A DNA stretch of 64,000 nt from Neckera pumila (Eukaryota > Streptophyta > Bryopsida > Hypnales > Neckeraceae). Shown here in pieces: positions 35,171-46,206 of the stretch (within the stretch, counting starts at the first letter, position 1; the number at the start of each line of letters is the position of its first letter). The notes under the pieces are model-generated. The model ran no database searches. It saw nothing but the letters and a program-made list of their open reading frames with translations, and had not been told where the DNA came from. The position numbers and the translations under genes were made by a program. Location: NCBI GenBank assembly GCA_963969595.1, contig OZ018410.1, forward strand, positions 620,001-684,000. Reading direction: 5' to 3'.

Positions 35171-36053
35171 CCGGTCTAGAGTATGTAACTATATGTAATA
35201 AATTCGAGTTTAACCTCTAGACCAAGAGGGATCTGCAACTTTGGGCTTCAGGAAGGAAGCTTAACTCCTATCCTCTGAGTTTTAACGTGTCAGAAGATCC
35301 ACAATATAAACTTAAAAAGAAAACTTTGACAAGAACAACGAGAAAGAGACCGTCCTCATAACTAGACCAGATGGGCTACGCAGGCTTACAGGTCACGCAA
35401 GAAAGTCTGAATTCTCCTAACAATTACTACAATGACAGACTACAGGACAATCCACGGCCTAGGTAGAGAAGGGGCGTCAGGACAAAATGGGAGAGCTATA
35501 ATACTTCTTGACAAAAGCAGCTTCTTGACAAAAGCCAGCTCTAATCCTTGCAAGGAAATCCTATTGTATCCTATCTAACACGCAATCTCTCCAGGGACCG
35601 CATACTTCCTGTATCCGGATTTGACTTCCTCCTTACCCAAATCTGCACGATCTCACTGCTCTCATGATAATACGGACAAGTGCTAAAAGGTACAGCTCAC
35701 AATTGTAAATTGGAAAAACTCCAACGGCATTTGCAGAAAATTGGGAATACAAAGTTTGAAAAATGCAACCCGGATCAAACCTAAAATCCGCCTTTAAATA
35801 CTAAACTACACCTTAAACTCAAAAAGCGCATAAGGCTAAATACAGCCAATGGAATAACACGTTTCATTCCTAGCTTCATGTCTAATTTAGGTAATTTAAG
35901 CTACAATCAAAAAGCTCCCACTAAAAGTGGATCTTAGATCCTAAAAATCCAGAATCAACTTGAGTCCTAACTCCTTCTAAACTAAAAATATACCTACACA
36001 ACTACTTGTCAAAATTAGGCATGCAACCCTATAGTCACTGTCAGAACCTTCAC

Positions 36054-37468
36054 CTACTTTCTAATCTTCTTCACTGGAGAAAACCTCGCCTTAGCTGGTC
36101 CCTTCCGGGTCAAGGGCTTCTTTCCGGTCTGCGTCCTAGCAGTTTGTTTAGACCGGACTTTGGCCTTCTCTCTGGCCGCTTTCGCCTTTGTCGCTTGGGT
36201 CTCTGCCAAGGCCTGATCGGGATCCGAATAAGGTTCAGAATCCTGGTCGGACACGGATTCCTCTTCATCATAGTCGGAATCCTCTTCTTCTTCCTCCTCC
36301 TCCTGAACCTTGGTGAATTTCTTCTTGGCCGACTGTGGCTCAGGAACCTTTCTCTTATGCGGGACTGGAGCAGGCCTTGCTACCTTGCTCTGAGGTGTTG
36401 CATCTCCTCCAGCCGGTTTCTTGATTAGGCCCTTATTCGGTGAGTCGGATGAAGTGCCGCGACCGGTTCCAGTCTCTGTCTTCACCACGGACTACATCAG
36501 GTCGTCATCTTCCCTGCATCTCCAAACTGCACCTTCTTTCCGGGAGTCTTGGGAAAAGACTTGGAGGGTGAGAGGGCACTGATCTGCTTTGTCTTGGCAC
36601 TCTCCTTTGGAATGGACCCTCCTGGTCCGGTTGCCGATTCCGGTCCCTGTGCCTTTGCTGGATCCGGTCCCGTCACCTTTGTGATTTCCAAATCATCATC
36701 CTCACTCTCATCCTCGTCGTCCTCAGACTCGCTCTGCTCATCCTCATTATTTCCCTCATCTGAGGACTCTTCCTCATTTCCGGTCTCAGGATCTAAGTCC
36801 GAAACTTCAAACTCTACTAGGGCAGCAGCGGCCTCATACTCTACCTCTTCCTTTTTTGTCATCACCCCTTCAGAATGATACAGATGAAACAGGAATGGAC
36901 AGATGGCGGAAGGCTTGGCCTTCCCAACATTATTCACCATTTTCAATACTTGGTCCTGGATGACCACTCCCCAATCTACTTTCCGGTCTCCAGACAATGC
37001 GCCAAATATTGTGTTGGCCAATGTCAGAGAAACTCGGCTTGGCCTTTCCGGGTTGAGAATGGCCAAGATATAATGTAACAACCGCTTCTCTCTCTGATTG
37101 ATACAGTCGGTAGCTGAGAACCCATCTTTCTTACTAATTGGGTTTCGGATCTTACCCACCGTATACTTGTGTTTTTGGGATGCACTTCCTTCGCCTTCCT
37201 GGCCGAATAGATAGACCTTCTTCCACATGTCCGCCGTCCATCGCTTGGGCTTTGCACGGATTGTGATCGCGGCGCGAGTTGGCGCTCCAGGCCTCAATTC
37301 CGTCACTATTGCTTCGCTTCTGAAGTCCCACGGTCGGATCACGAACCCAGCGCACCCCATCTGCTCCAACTCTTCCTTCAGCTCCGCCAGCTCCTTCTCG
37401 TCCTTAGGCAATCGTGGCGTCACATACCGGAGCGAGATGGTAGCTCCCCCGCTCTGACTTGCAGCCAT
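36054..37468 (-). pseudogene. LTR-encoded accessory protein, copy C (shortened)
   Basis: Starts at ATG 37468 (MAASQSGGATISLRYVTP) and ends PVKKIRK at 36054. The N-terminal domain is complete (MGCAGFVIRPWDFRSE, RWTADMWKKVYLF, DRKVDWGVVIQDQV). The coiled-coil and LFDQQ/YHKKM segments of A and B, about 750 bp, are missing. The join at about 36687-36735 falls in acidic codons and keeps the frame (SESEDDEDESEDDDLEITKV). A single-base deletion at about 36497 shifts the frame, and a TAG at 36492-36494 lies where A and B have CAG. The tail then continues open to the end. Only the globular domain and basic tail would remain. Confidence 0.75.
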
Positions 37469-37545
37469 CTCTCCTTCCGTCAAGATGCGGCTGGTCCTAA
37501 GTTGTCAGGACGTCCGGACGGACGTCTAGAGTCCGGGGATGCTGC

Positions 37546-37553
37546 CTTTATAA
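37546..37553 (-). promoter_or_regulatory. TATA box upstream of LTR copy C gene
   Basis: The minus strand reads TATAAAGG, 78 bp before the ATG of the copy C gene and just downstream (in gene sense) of the CGGTCGG minisatellite. This arrangement is absent from copies A and B but matches the other gene modules from 42 to 64 kb. Confidence 0.5.
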
Positions 37554-37601
37554 CGTCCTGTGACATTCACTTTTTACGTTTTTTACCTACATGGTAAATT
37601 C

Positions 37602-38262
37602 CGGGACCGAAAACCCGACTGAAAACTGGACCGATCGAAGACCCGACCGAAAATCCGATCGACCCAAAAACACAACCGAACGACCGAAAACCCGACCGAC
37701 TGAATACCCGATCGAAAACCCGACCGACCGAATACCCCACCGAAAACCCGACCGAAATTGGACCGATCAAAAATGCGACCGCAGGACCGAAAACCTGATC
37801 GAAAACCCGACCAAAACCTTCACCAACCAAATACTCGACCGCCGACCCGACCGAAATTTGGACCGACCGAAAACCCAACCGAATACCTGACCGAACACCT
37901 GACCGTCCAAAAACCCGACCGAAAATCTGACCGACCGAATAGCCCCCGAAAACCCAACCGAAAACCGGGCCGACCGCAAATGCGACTGAAGGACAGAAAA
38001 CCCGACCGAAAATCCAACCAAAACCTTGATCGACCGAATACCTGACCGCCGACCCGATCGAAATTCGGACCGACCGAAAACCGGACAGACCGACCGAAAA
38101 CCCGACCGATACCCGACCGAACAGTTGACCGTCCGAAAACCCGTCCGAAAACCCAAATGAAAACCTGACCGACCGAAACCCGACCGAACGATCAAACGAC
38201 CGGTGAGCCCAACCCCGACTCAAACCGCCCGGGCGACCGACCTGACCCAAACCCCGACCCGT
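37602..38262. repeat. Minisatellite, CCGACCGAAAAC type
   Basis: Imperfect tandem array of 10-12-bp units, CCGACCGAAAAC on the plus strand (GTTTTCGGTCGG on the minus), often in pairs of about 23-24 bp. It lies directly upstream of the TATA box of LTR copy C. It is rich in CpG. Because the unit pairs are near a multiple of three, long open frames appear that are not genes. Confidence 0.9.
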
Positions 38263-39339
38263 TTTTACAAGTTCTCGGAAGAAATTAATACACATGCTTC
38301 TAATCGATTTCTAAAATAATGTGAGCTTTGGTATAGTTGTGTTCTGAATTTCTTTTTTTTTTGAAACACATGAACAATTTCCCTTGATAAAAAGGATACA
38401 ATACATTGAAAGGGAGTTCTGTTCCGAATTTCAATTTCATATTTCAAATTTTCTCTTTATTTTGAAACCTAGTTCCATTTACCAATTCTATAATGAATGA
38501 AAATTTAGTTATGATTTCCTAAATTTGTTTCTTAAATTTTTCCCTCAAATATTGAAGAAATTTTTTTTTAAAAATGAATATCAATAGATAAAAAATTATA
38601 AGTTTAGATGACACGAAGCCAAATAATCTTGTCATACAAGTTGTACAGAAAACTTGTTTTTTCCCCTTTTGTTTGGGTTTAGGGTGCAAGCTACTGAATG
38701 CTATAGGAGTAATGGAACAGGGAATTCAACAATGAAGGCACGTGGGTGTCTGAGTGGAAATCAAATTTTGCAGAGGTGTCTTTGAGAAGTTCTGGCCATG
38801 GCAAGAATTGCTTGGAGTGATGTAACTGATTGAAATGAATTAAGGATCTCTTGAGGAGTGCTGATTTTTATTAAAGGAATTAATAGTTATTAAGAACAAA
38901 GGCCATCTCGCAATGTCATGCAACTGCTTGCTATGAAAATGCGACTACCATTGCATTGAAGTAACCAAACAAGAGCAATAGAAAAGTCAAGATTACCAAA
39001 AAAAGAAATTATGAACTTCAAAAAAACAGAAACAAGAAAATTTAATAGGTGTGGAATTTTTGGTTTATTATCACACCCTACTTTTTGTGGGAAGACACTT
39101 CAATCGGTGTAGAAAAAAAAATTCTATTTTTGCACACTACTTTGGAGGAGGGGGGGAATAACATTGTCTCACTATGGTTGTCGTACATTTTTTTTAAATT
39201 ATTTTCACACCATCTTATTTCGGGTAAGGTACTACGACTCCTGTCAAAGTATTAATTTAATCCCTAAGGCATTGAACATGCATTTTGGAGAACATAGCAT
39301 TTCAAGGAGCTTACTACAATACTACAAGCAAAGTTTTTA
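38263..39339. other. AT-rich intergenic, no gene seen
   Basis: No coding similarity. Poly-A/T tracts are present and nothing else was recognised. Confidence 0.5.
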
Positions 39340-40200
39340 TTTTTTGCTTTCAAATTTTCACACAGCATTTTTAGGAGGAGTAGCTTTAAGGTTCGACATT
39401 CTTCATAACTTCTACCAGCAGTACAGCACAATTAAAATATTATTGTATGATATGTGATTTTTAATGCTTGGTGGGCAGCTCCAAAAATTCTTAAAAAATC
39501 ACTTTAAGAAAAAAATAAAATTTGAAATTGGTTCTCCAGATCTATATATGCAACTTCAGCTTTGGATTTATTTCATTTTCATTTATGAGATCACAATTGT
39601 GAGGTGATCTAGTTTGCGGGCAGTTGTGGATTCCTGCCTCAAAAAATAAACTTTGCAGTCCTTTGTTCAATTCCATTTTCAATATCTTTGGAAAAAAAAA
39701 AAAAATTGGATGTGGATAGGTTATTACAACATTATAACCATTTGGATTGGCATTTTCCAGTTATATAATTAAATTCTTAAGAATTTAGTGGTCTGAATCA
39801 TTCTCTACTTCTTTCTACATACTATTTTTTCCTGTATGTTCTACAATTCCAAATGATTTGGAAATTCTTAAGCATAGAGCCAACTTGACTTCAAAACCGA
39901 ATCCAAAGAGTAACCACCATTTTCAACGCTTTTTCATACAAATGACACCTTGTGAAGTGTACCTCTCTGGTTTTTCGTAAGGACCAAAAAAGCATTTCTG
40001 TCAATTCAAACCTTGCTATCTTACAATGTACATGGTGGAAAATTCTAAAATTTTTCCCACATCTTCTTAAACCAATTCACTACAAGATTCTATGGTTACA
40101 TGTGTCCAACAATATTTTATTTCTAAAATTTGGTGCTTTTTTGGGGAATGGCAATTTTGGAGCGTTTTCGGTGAATACATAGTCAACAATGTTCAGGGGT
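39340..40200 (+). repeat. AT-rich dispersed repeat R1, copy a
   Basis: Shares a colinear series of phrases with 43395-44440 and 57195-58000. Examples are GCATGATATG/GTATGATATG, CACCTTGTGAAGTG/GACCTTGTGAAGTG, CATGGTGGAAAATTCT and AGATCCTATGGTTA-like phrases. It is diverged and non-coding. Confidence 0.6.
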
Positions 40201-40817
40201 TAAGTTCACTCCCTTAATTTTTCAAAAACAAACTTTTCTCAGGGAAATTTTTTTGGTTCAAATTGACACCTTTTCATATTTAGTTACGTACTTTCATTGG
40301 TTTTATATTCTACTTCTCTTTTCACATCTTATTTCTTTGTGGATAGGGGATTTGAATCCTTGAAATGGTATGAAATTTAAATCCTCATAAATCCTTTGAA
40401 TGGTATGAATTAAAATTTTTTTTATATTTTGCACCTTACTTTTTGGCCTTTCGGATCTTCACATTTTTTTAATATTCCTTTCACCCTACAAATGTGTCGC
40501 TTCACGCCTAAGTTCAAAATATCCAAATGTCATATATCATGCTATTTGTCATGCAACCGAGCCAATCCAATATCCATTAACAAGAAATATTGCACTTCAC
40601 ATCCAAACAAAGCATACAGTTCATAGAGTAAACACTTGTATTCATTACAATTTGAAAAACACACAAAAAATCAAAATGTATGTCCAATTCCACATACATT
40701 GGTATACATTATATGTACATATATACTACGTCCTCTACATACGATAAATCCTCACCTCTACATTCATCAACTACTTCTGTATCTCTATAATTCTATATAC
40801 TACGGTAAGTCGGTAAC
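40201..40817. other. AT-rich 3' flank of the kinase-like gene
   Basis: Non-coding; it probably includes the 3' untranslated region of the minus-strand gene that ends at 40818. No motif is certain. Confidence 0.4.
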
Positions 40818-42311
40818 CTACTGATATTCAGTATAATTGTCGAAAATATTCATCGGCATAGGGAACTTGAAAGTAGTGCAGAATTGATTCACGACGTGGG
40901 CCAAAGTGCTTTCTTTTCTGATGATCCGGTCCAAGTATTGGTGAAATGCCAGTCCCAATGCTTGGTGTTTGAATTTGCTGACTTGTGGAGTTTCCTTCTG
41001 CAGTGCAGTATAGGCTTTGGACATGCATTGCCTGTTCATCCTTTGAGCTATTTTAGCAACCGCGTGTGCTTCCGTTTTGCATGATAACCTTGGAATGACA
41101 TCCTCATTCGCATCAATTTTGTGCAAATAGGCGCTACTGGGATCCAACCACCACCTCTCTGCCAAAGTTTGGTCCCTCTGAATGGCAGATGTGAATGTGT
41201 ACAAGGATTTAGGATGTTCACTAGCTAAGGTAGTCAAGCCCCAATCACAAATTCCAATGTATACACGTGACTCGTCGTCGGGAAAGTGAAACATGATGTT
41301 GTCTGGAGAAATATCATTGTGGAGATGTCCAGCAACATGCAATGCATTCATAATGTGCACGAACGCCCATGTAAGTTCCGTTCGCTTCTTCCTGAACCGA
41401 GCGAGGCGGAAAGCATTAATCACCTCTGCATCCGTTGGACTGTCATACAACAACCGAACATGTATGTTGTCTGGATAAGCATTATCCATGTTCAGCATAT
41501 GCCGCAGTGTTCCGCCATTCCACCAATAGGAGTATCCTTCATTCCTTGTCGCATGCACTGCAACAAAACGTATTACTCCCGGGTGCGAAGTCCTCACTGC
41601 CATTGATTCGTTCAGGTGTTCCAACTTTGCTAACTCGGGCCTTTTGTTGTGTTGGTGAGATCTCTTTGCTGCAAACTCCCAAAACGGTGCTATAGGAACA
41701 CAGCCTTCAATTCGGACCCTCCGAATTGTAGCGTATCCACCCTTTATGATTTTATCATCTTGGGCAATCACTTGTGCCGTCTTGGGAAGAGCAACGAGAT
41801 GTCTCTTGCCATGGTATAATTCAGCCTTCCCATCATCACTATTCCACCATGACATTGACTTCTTTCTATTCCACAATTGAGCAAATGGCTTGCACCGCTT
41901 TGTGAATAAATCAGCTCTGAGGATGACTTCCTGAAAGGCTTCATCATTGGCACGGTGCTCCTTCACATATTTTGCGAGAACCACTTTGGAATTCCACAGC
42001 GCATCATATGCCCTGTTGTGAAGAAATTTCAAGAAGCCCTTCTTCTCCATTTCATGATGCCATTCAGGAACGTGAAGAGCTTCCATCATCTTCTGTGTCA
42101 TATCATCGATGAAATTTTTGGGACACTCTTCTTGGTATCTAATGTATTTGCTGTCCAAGGAAAGAGTGGTTTCAGACTCAAAGAATTTCAAGGTGAATTC
42201 GATGAGAAAGTTCTTGCATGCATCCGAGGGAATTTCCTTAAACTCTTTGATACTTGATTGCCATGATTGCACCCCTTCTCTCCTCTTTGCAGCCTTCTTT
42301 GCCCTCGGCAT
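40818..42311 (-). CDS. Intronless protein-kinase-like protein, 497 aa, intact
   Basis: One uninterrupted frame from ATG 42311, with a basic start MPRAKKAAKRREG that could direct it to the nucleus. Residues 1-180 are an unrecognised helical region. The kinase fold follows. A degenerate glycine loop KGGYATIRRV lies at 190-199, and a lysine of the A-x-K type at 216 (EFAAKR). The hinge-like SYWWNGGTLRHML is near 261-273, the catalytic loop HLHNDISPDNIMF near 329-341 (Asp333, Asn338), and the metal-binding DWG at 356-358 in place of DFG. The main catalytic residues are present, so activity is plausible but unproven. It is the only long gene here without a nonsense codon. A CGGTCGG cluster and a TATA box lie about 250 bp upstream. 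It is either a recent mobile-element cargo, a retained host gene or a retrogene. Confidence 0.75.
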   Translation of the reverse strand: MPRAKKAAKRREGVQSWQSSIKEFKEIPSDACKNFLIEFTLKFFESETTLSLDSKYIRYQEECPKNFIDDMTQKMMEALHVPEWHHEMEKKGFLKFLHNRAYDALWNSKVVLAKYVKEHRANDEAFQEVILRADLFTKRCKPFAQLWNRKKSMSWWNSDDGKAELYHGKRHLVALPKTAQVIAQDDKIIKGGYATIRRVRIEGCVPIAPFWEFAAKRSHQHNKRPELAKLEHLNESMAVRTSHPGVIRFVAVHATRNEGYSYWWNGGTLRHMLNMDNAYPDNIHVRLLYDSPTDAEVINAFRLARFRKKRTELTWAFVHIMNALHVAGHLHNDISPDNIMFHFPDDESRVYIGICDWGLTTLASEHPKSLYTFTSAIQRDQTLAERWWLDPSSAYLHKIDANEDVIPRLSCKTEAHAVAKIAQRMNRQCMSKAYTALQKETPQVSKFKHQALGLAFHQYLDRIIRKESTLAHVVNQFCTTFKFPMPMNIFDNYTEYQ

Positions 42312-42560
42312 CGTGATGAACTACCGATATTTAATTACAGTTGGTAATGAAAATTACCAGTTTCAATTTAATTTCACTCTGAGGTACATGTAATCTTCAA
42401 TGAACTTGTACAAAAATTTGGCAATAAGGGGCCTCCAAAAGCGGACTCTTGCTTTCCCAAGGAGAGGAGCCAATGGAGGACGAACCACCAAGCTCTCCGC
42501 TCCACGCTTGCACAAGGCAAGGGGGTGAGCAAAATTGAGGGAGCGGTTGGGCCGTCCGCC

Positions 42561-42570
42561 CCTCTTATAC
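42561..42570 (-). promoter_or_regulatory. TATA box of the kinase-like gene
   Basis: The minus strand reads GTATAAGAGG, about 250 nt before the ATG at 42311, next to a CpG-rich cluster. It is similar to TATAAGAG at 52655 and GTATAAGTAG at 58589. Confidence 0.5.
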
Positions 42571-42790
42571 TCTGCGGTCGGCCCAACCGCTCCATGGGTT
42601 TAGGGTTCGCCGCATCGGACAGCCCGACCGCTCCATCGGACGGCACGCCGCATCAGACGGTTGCGAGGGCTTAGGATTCACCACAGCGGTCGGCCAGGAG
42701 GGCGGTTGGCGGGGAAGGCGGTCGGCGGGGAGGGCAGTCGGCGGGGAGGCGGTCGGCGGGGAGGGCGGTCGGCGAGGAGAGGGTGAAATA
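42571..42790. promoter_or_regulatory. CpG-rich GGTCGGCGGGG cluster upstream of the kinase-like gene
   Basis: Strongly GC-rich in otherwise AT-rich DNA, with at least five copies of GCGGTCGGCGGGGAGG-like units at 42717-42780 and GGTCGGCC-type words nearer the gene. It is placed directly upstream of the TATA box. Confidence 0.6.
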
Positions 42791-42839
42791 AGCTGAAAAT
42801 AGGGGAGAGGGTGGCAGGCAACAAAGAATGTTTTCTTTT

Positions 42840-43330
42840 TGTGTTCTTTTCCCATTGATGATATTGTTGTCTATTTAGAAAGCTTTCATTCATTCCATTT
42901 GGATTGGTTATGAAAAGTTCTATACAATCTTATTTTCAATGCACTTGAGAAAATGAATTTGTAGAAATTCATTCTTGAATGAAATTTCTTCAATATTTTT
43001 TTCCCAAAATAGGTGTGTGTAGTTCAATTTTTTTGGCTACAATAATCTTACCATTCAATTACTCTAGTCTTATTAAATGAAAAAGATATTAAAATTGAAG
43101 ATTTAATGTACCCACTTTGACAATTCTCTTTATGAATTTTTTAAATATTGATAATTAAGTTTTCTGAAATTTCTTCTTGGCTAAACTCTCACCAGAATTT
43201 CCAATTTCCAAATTCAAAGCTCACAACTCACTATTGCAAAAGTTTCAAGTTTACAAACTTCAAAAGCAGAAGACTGCATCCTACAATGTCTTCAAAAACT
43301 TCTTTTCTCCACTTTAACCCCTAAAGGATC
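42840..43330 (+). repeat. AT-rich dispersed repeat R2, copy a (partial)
   Basis: Shares TTTGTCTAYTTAGAAAGCTT-like text, CATTCCATTTGGATTGGTTA and TCTCACCATT/CTTACCATT with 44860, 51050 and 62840. Non-coding. Confidence 0.55.
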
Positions 43331-43394
43331 AAATACCGTTTTGGGGCAAGATAGCGATTTTAGGCAATTCATTATGCATGGAATTTTTATTTTC

Positions 43395-44440
43395 CTTCTT
43401 TCAAATTTTCACACACGATGTGTCTGAGGAGTAGCTTTAAGGCCCAATAATTTCACAACATCCAACCACAAGGTGAAAAAGTTATTGCATGATATGCAGT
43501 TTTCTTTTATCTCTGGGCAGCTCAGGCAGCAAAAAAACTTCTTAAAAAATCACTTTTTTAACCCTTGAACGCCGAACTGGTTTACATGGAAATCATGCTT
43601 TTCTGAAACCTTGGGAACAATTAGAATAAAAAATTCCTAAAGTAAGCATCGGAAGTCAAAGCACTATAAAAGCTCTCCCCTTTCCACTCCTATTTTCGAG
43701 GATGAAATCATACATTTCTATCCTAGACTACAAGATCCCCTCTCATTCATCGACCAGAAAACGGCTTCAGTGTCGTTTTAGGGTTAAAAAATTAAAATTT
43801 CAAATTGGTTCTTTAGATTCGTATATACGCAAGAAGCTTTGAATCATTCCATTCCGATCTTAGTTGAAGGTAGTTTTGAAATCCTTACTCTAAAAAAATA
43901 TTCAAAGTCAATTATTTAATTCAAATTTCAATATTCCTGAAAATAAAAATAAAAAAATTGGGTGTACATTCTTCATTTTAAGATTACAACCAATGGAATT
44001 GGCTTCTTCCTATTCCTCAATGAAATTCAGAACAATGTAGTCTTCTGAATCATCCTCTTTTTTTTCTATCTTCTATTTTTTTCCTATGTATTGTACAATT
44101 GTAAATGACCTAAAATTTGTCAAGCATGTACCTAACTTGCCTTCAAGAATGAATCCTAAGAGTTACCCCCATTTTGGACATTTTTTCATATGAATGTGAC
44201 CTTGTGAAGTGCAGGTGCCCTGTTTTTCGCAGGGACCAAAAAAGCATTTTTGTCAATTGAAACGCTATTATCTTACAATCTACATGGTGGAAAATTCTGA
44301 AATTTTTGCTGCATCTTTTCAAACCCATTCATTACAAGATCCTATGGTTATATGTGTCCAAAATTAAAAAAATTCTAAAATTTGGTACTTATACTAGAAC
44401 TGGTAGTTTTAATGCAGTTGTAGTAAAAACATAGTCAAAA
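43395..44440 (+). repeat. AT-rich dispersed repeat R1, copy b
   Basis: Colinear with 39340-40200 and 57195-58000, with an extra segment of about 230 bp near 43560-43790. Non-coding. Confidence 0.6.
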
Positions 44441-44859
44441 AACTTTAGGGATTAAACACAAATATCTTGCAATATGTGTGGTCCAAAATTATGTCAAATG
44501 CTCCACAAATTCATCTACTAGTTGGGTGTAAGATCCTATGGCTACATGTGCCCATAAAAGAATTTTCTAATTGTTATATTCTATCCTATAGAAATTGGAA
44601 GTCTAAGATTTCTTGCCAAAAGTAAGGCCTTGGGCCTTTAGGCTTTAGGAATATAAGTCAAGTTCTATCTTCCTTAGGAAAGTTTCTTCAGTTTTCAACT
44701 GCATTCTTGGGGATAACAATTTGTACATTAAAGATCCATGGTACGAAATATTTCTGCTGATGATAGTCTACTTCATGGAGCCCAAAATGCACATGCAATG
44801 TTGAACCCCAGAAGTTCCATTGTCTCCTCGCAAGACAAAATACATTTTAGGCGTTTACC

Positions 44860-45690
44860 TCTGACCTCAATTTGTATTGAAACGTTCTGAAACTTACCTA
44901 TTTCATAGGAAAGTTGATTAGCTTTGTCATAATAGATTTTTTATTTCAATTGGTGCCTAGGAGCAAAAGTTATATCAGAACAAGTCAAAAAAAAAAAAAA
45001 AAAATCTTTTTGGAAAATTTTATGCTTTTCTCTACATGTGAACCGTCCATTCATTTTATTTGGACTAATAATGAAAAATTTATGGAGAACTTTGCTTTTC
45101 GGAGAATTTGAGCATCTTTTTAGGAAAATGACTTGTAAAATTCTTTTCTCAATACAATTCCAACAAACTATCAAATATTTTTTTTCAAAATGTTGTGTTT
45201 TCCGACTTAAATAATCTCAACAATGGAATCATTATATTTCAATCCTATGTGAAATCTATTAACGAATTTTTTTTTCTTGTCTTCGACCTACTCACCTACT
45301 TCTACTTAATAATTTTTAAAATAATGAAAACAAAGTGTTCTTTTTAAAACAAAATTCTAGACTTCCAACTCACGTCTCCAACATACAAAATCTTGAATTC
45401 AAAATTTGTATTTCAAAAATATTATACAAGTGCAGATCAAATTCAGCACAAATTGGAAGCCAGTATTAAAAAAAAATTTCTTTTTCAAGTTTGAATGCTA
45501 ATAACCTCCAACCTATATGGTTAAACTTCATGAAATTTTGACCACATCATTTTTGACAAGTGAAGTACAAGATCCTACACTTAGATTAAAAAAAAATAGA
45601 ATTCCGTGTTCATGGGTGAACGCAGCAAAAATGGCAGCTTTGGATGGTTGTAGACAACAAAATGGCCTTGGAACTTCAAGGGTTAAAAAC
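44860..45690 (+). repeat. AT-rich dispersed repeat R2, copy b
   Basis: Starts near the phrase ATTTCAATTGGTGCCTAGGAGCAAAAGTTAT (compare 62980 and 51190) and continues colinearly to the AAAATGGCAGCTTTGGATG phrase. Non-coding; the short open frames in it are accidental. Confidence 0.55.
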
Positions 45691-46206
45691 ACTCAATTTT
45701 TCCAAATTCAAATGTTAGTACCTTCCTATTTATACAAACCAACTTTGTAAACATTCACATACATCATCCAACTGACCTAAGACAAATGCAACTAAAGTGG
45801 CAATTTTCATAGCTTTAGGATAAAATGATAGATTTGGGACTTCAAGGCTTAAAAGCAATTCAATATTTTCCTTATATATTTGGACTATACTTTTCATTTG
45901 CAAGTCTATATTGACTTTAACATGAGATGATGGGAGAAAGCCGTCCGATTACTCCGGTACTCCGGTACAATATTTATATTAATAAAAAAACCTGGTTTTG
46001 CAAAAAATGGTATTCAATAATGGTAACCTTGAATACCTACCAATGTCTCACATATTCTCAAAAAAGGCCATTCTATGTAAAGTGCAAAATACAATATTGC
46101 ACTTCACGGAGATCATTGTACTATGCTTGCCATGAAAAAACATTCCATGTACATTTAACAACATACATGATCGTATTCTAAAAGAAAGTCATTCCAACAA
46201 TACACA
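45691..46206. other. AT-rich 3' flank of the gene at 46207-47314
   Basis: No coding similarity. A short duplication, ACTCCGGT twice, occurs near 45953. Nothing else was recognised. Confidence 0.4.

Larger units (their letters stand above)
34962..37495 (-). mobile_element. LTR copy C (5' part lost)
   Basis: The minus strand ends GTGCTACGACA at 34962, the family's 3' tip. The sequence is very close to copy A over the 3' noncoding part and the gene. Homology stops about 25 nt upstream of the gene's ATG, near 37495, so the first 600 or so bp of the LTR are missing, and so is any target duplication. Upstream of the break lie a TATA box and a minisatellite not found in A or B. It truncates the Harbinger element on the left. 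Confidence 0.8.

Noticed and set aside
37602..38262. CRISPR array
   Set aside because: The units are contiguous and imperfect, without unique spacers, and the context is a plant genome.
34957..38271. ACAAG on both sides as target duplication of LTR copy C
   Set aside because: The right-hand ACAAG at 38267 lies after the minisatellite with no LTR terminus before it; a 5-bp match by chance is expected.
37567..38295. Open frame of 242 codons and several overlapping ones
   Set aside because: They come from the minisatellite, whose 24-bp unit pair is a multiple of three; the predicted protein is a simple Phe/Gly/Arg/Ser repeat. The same holds for 47601-48677.
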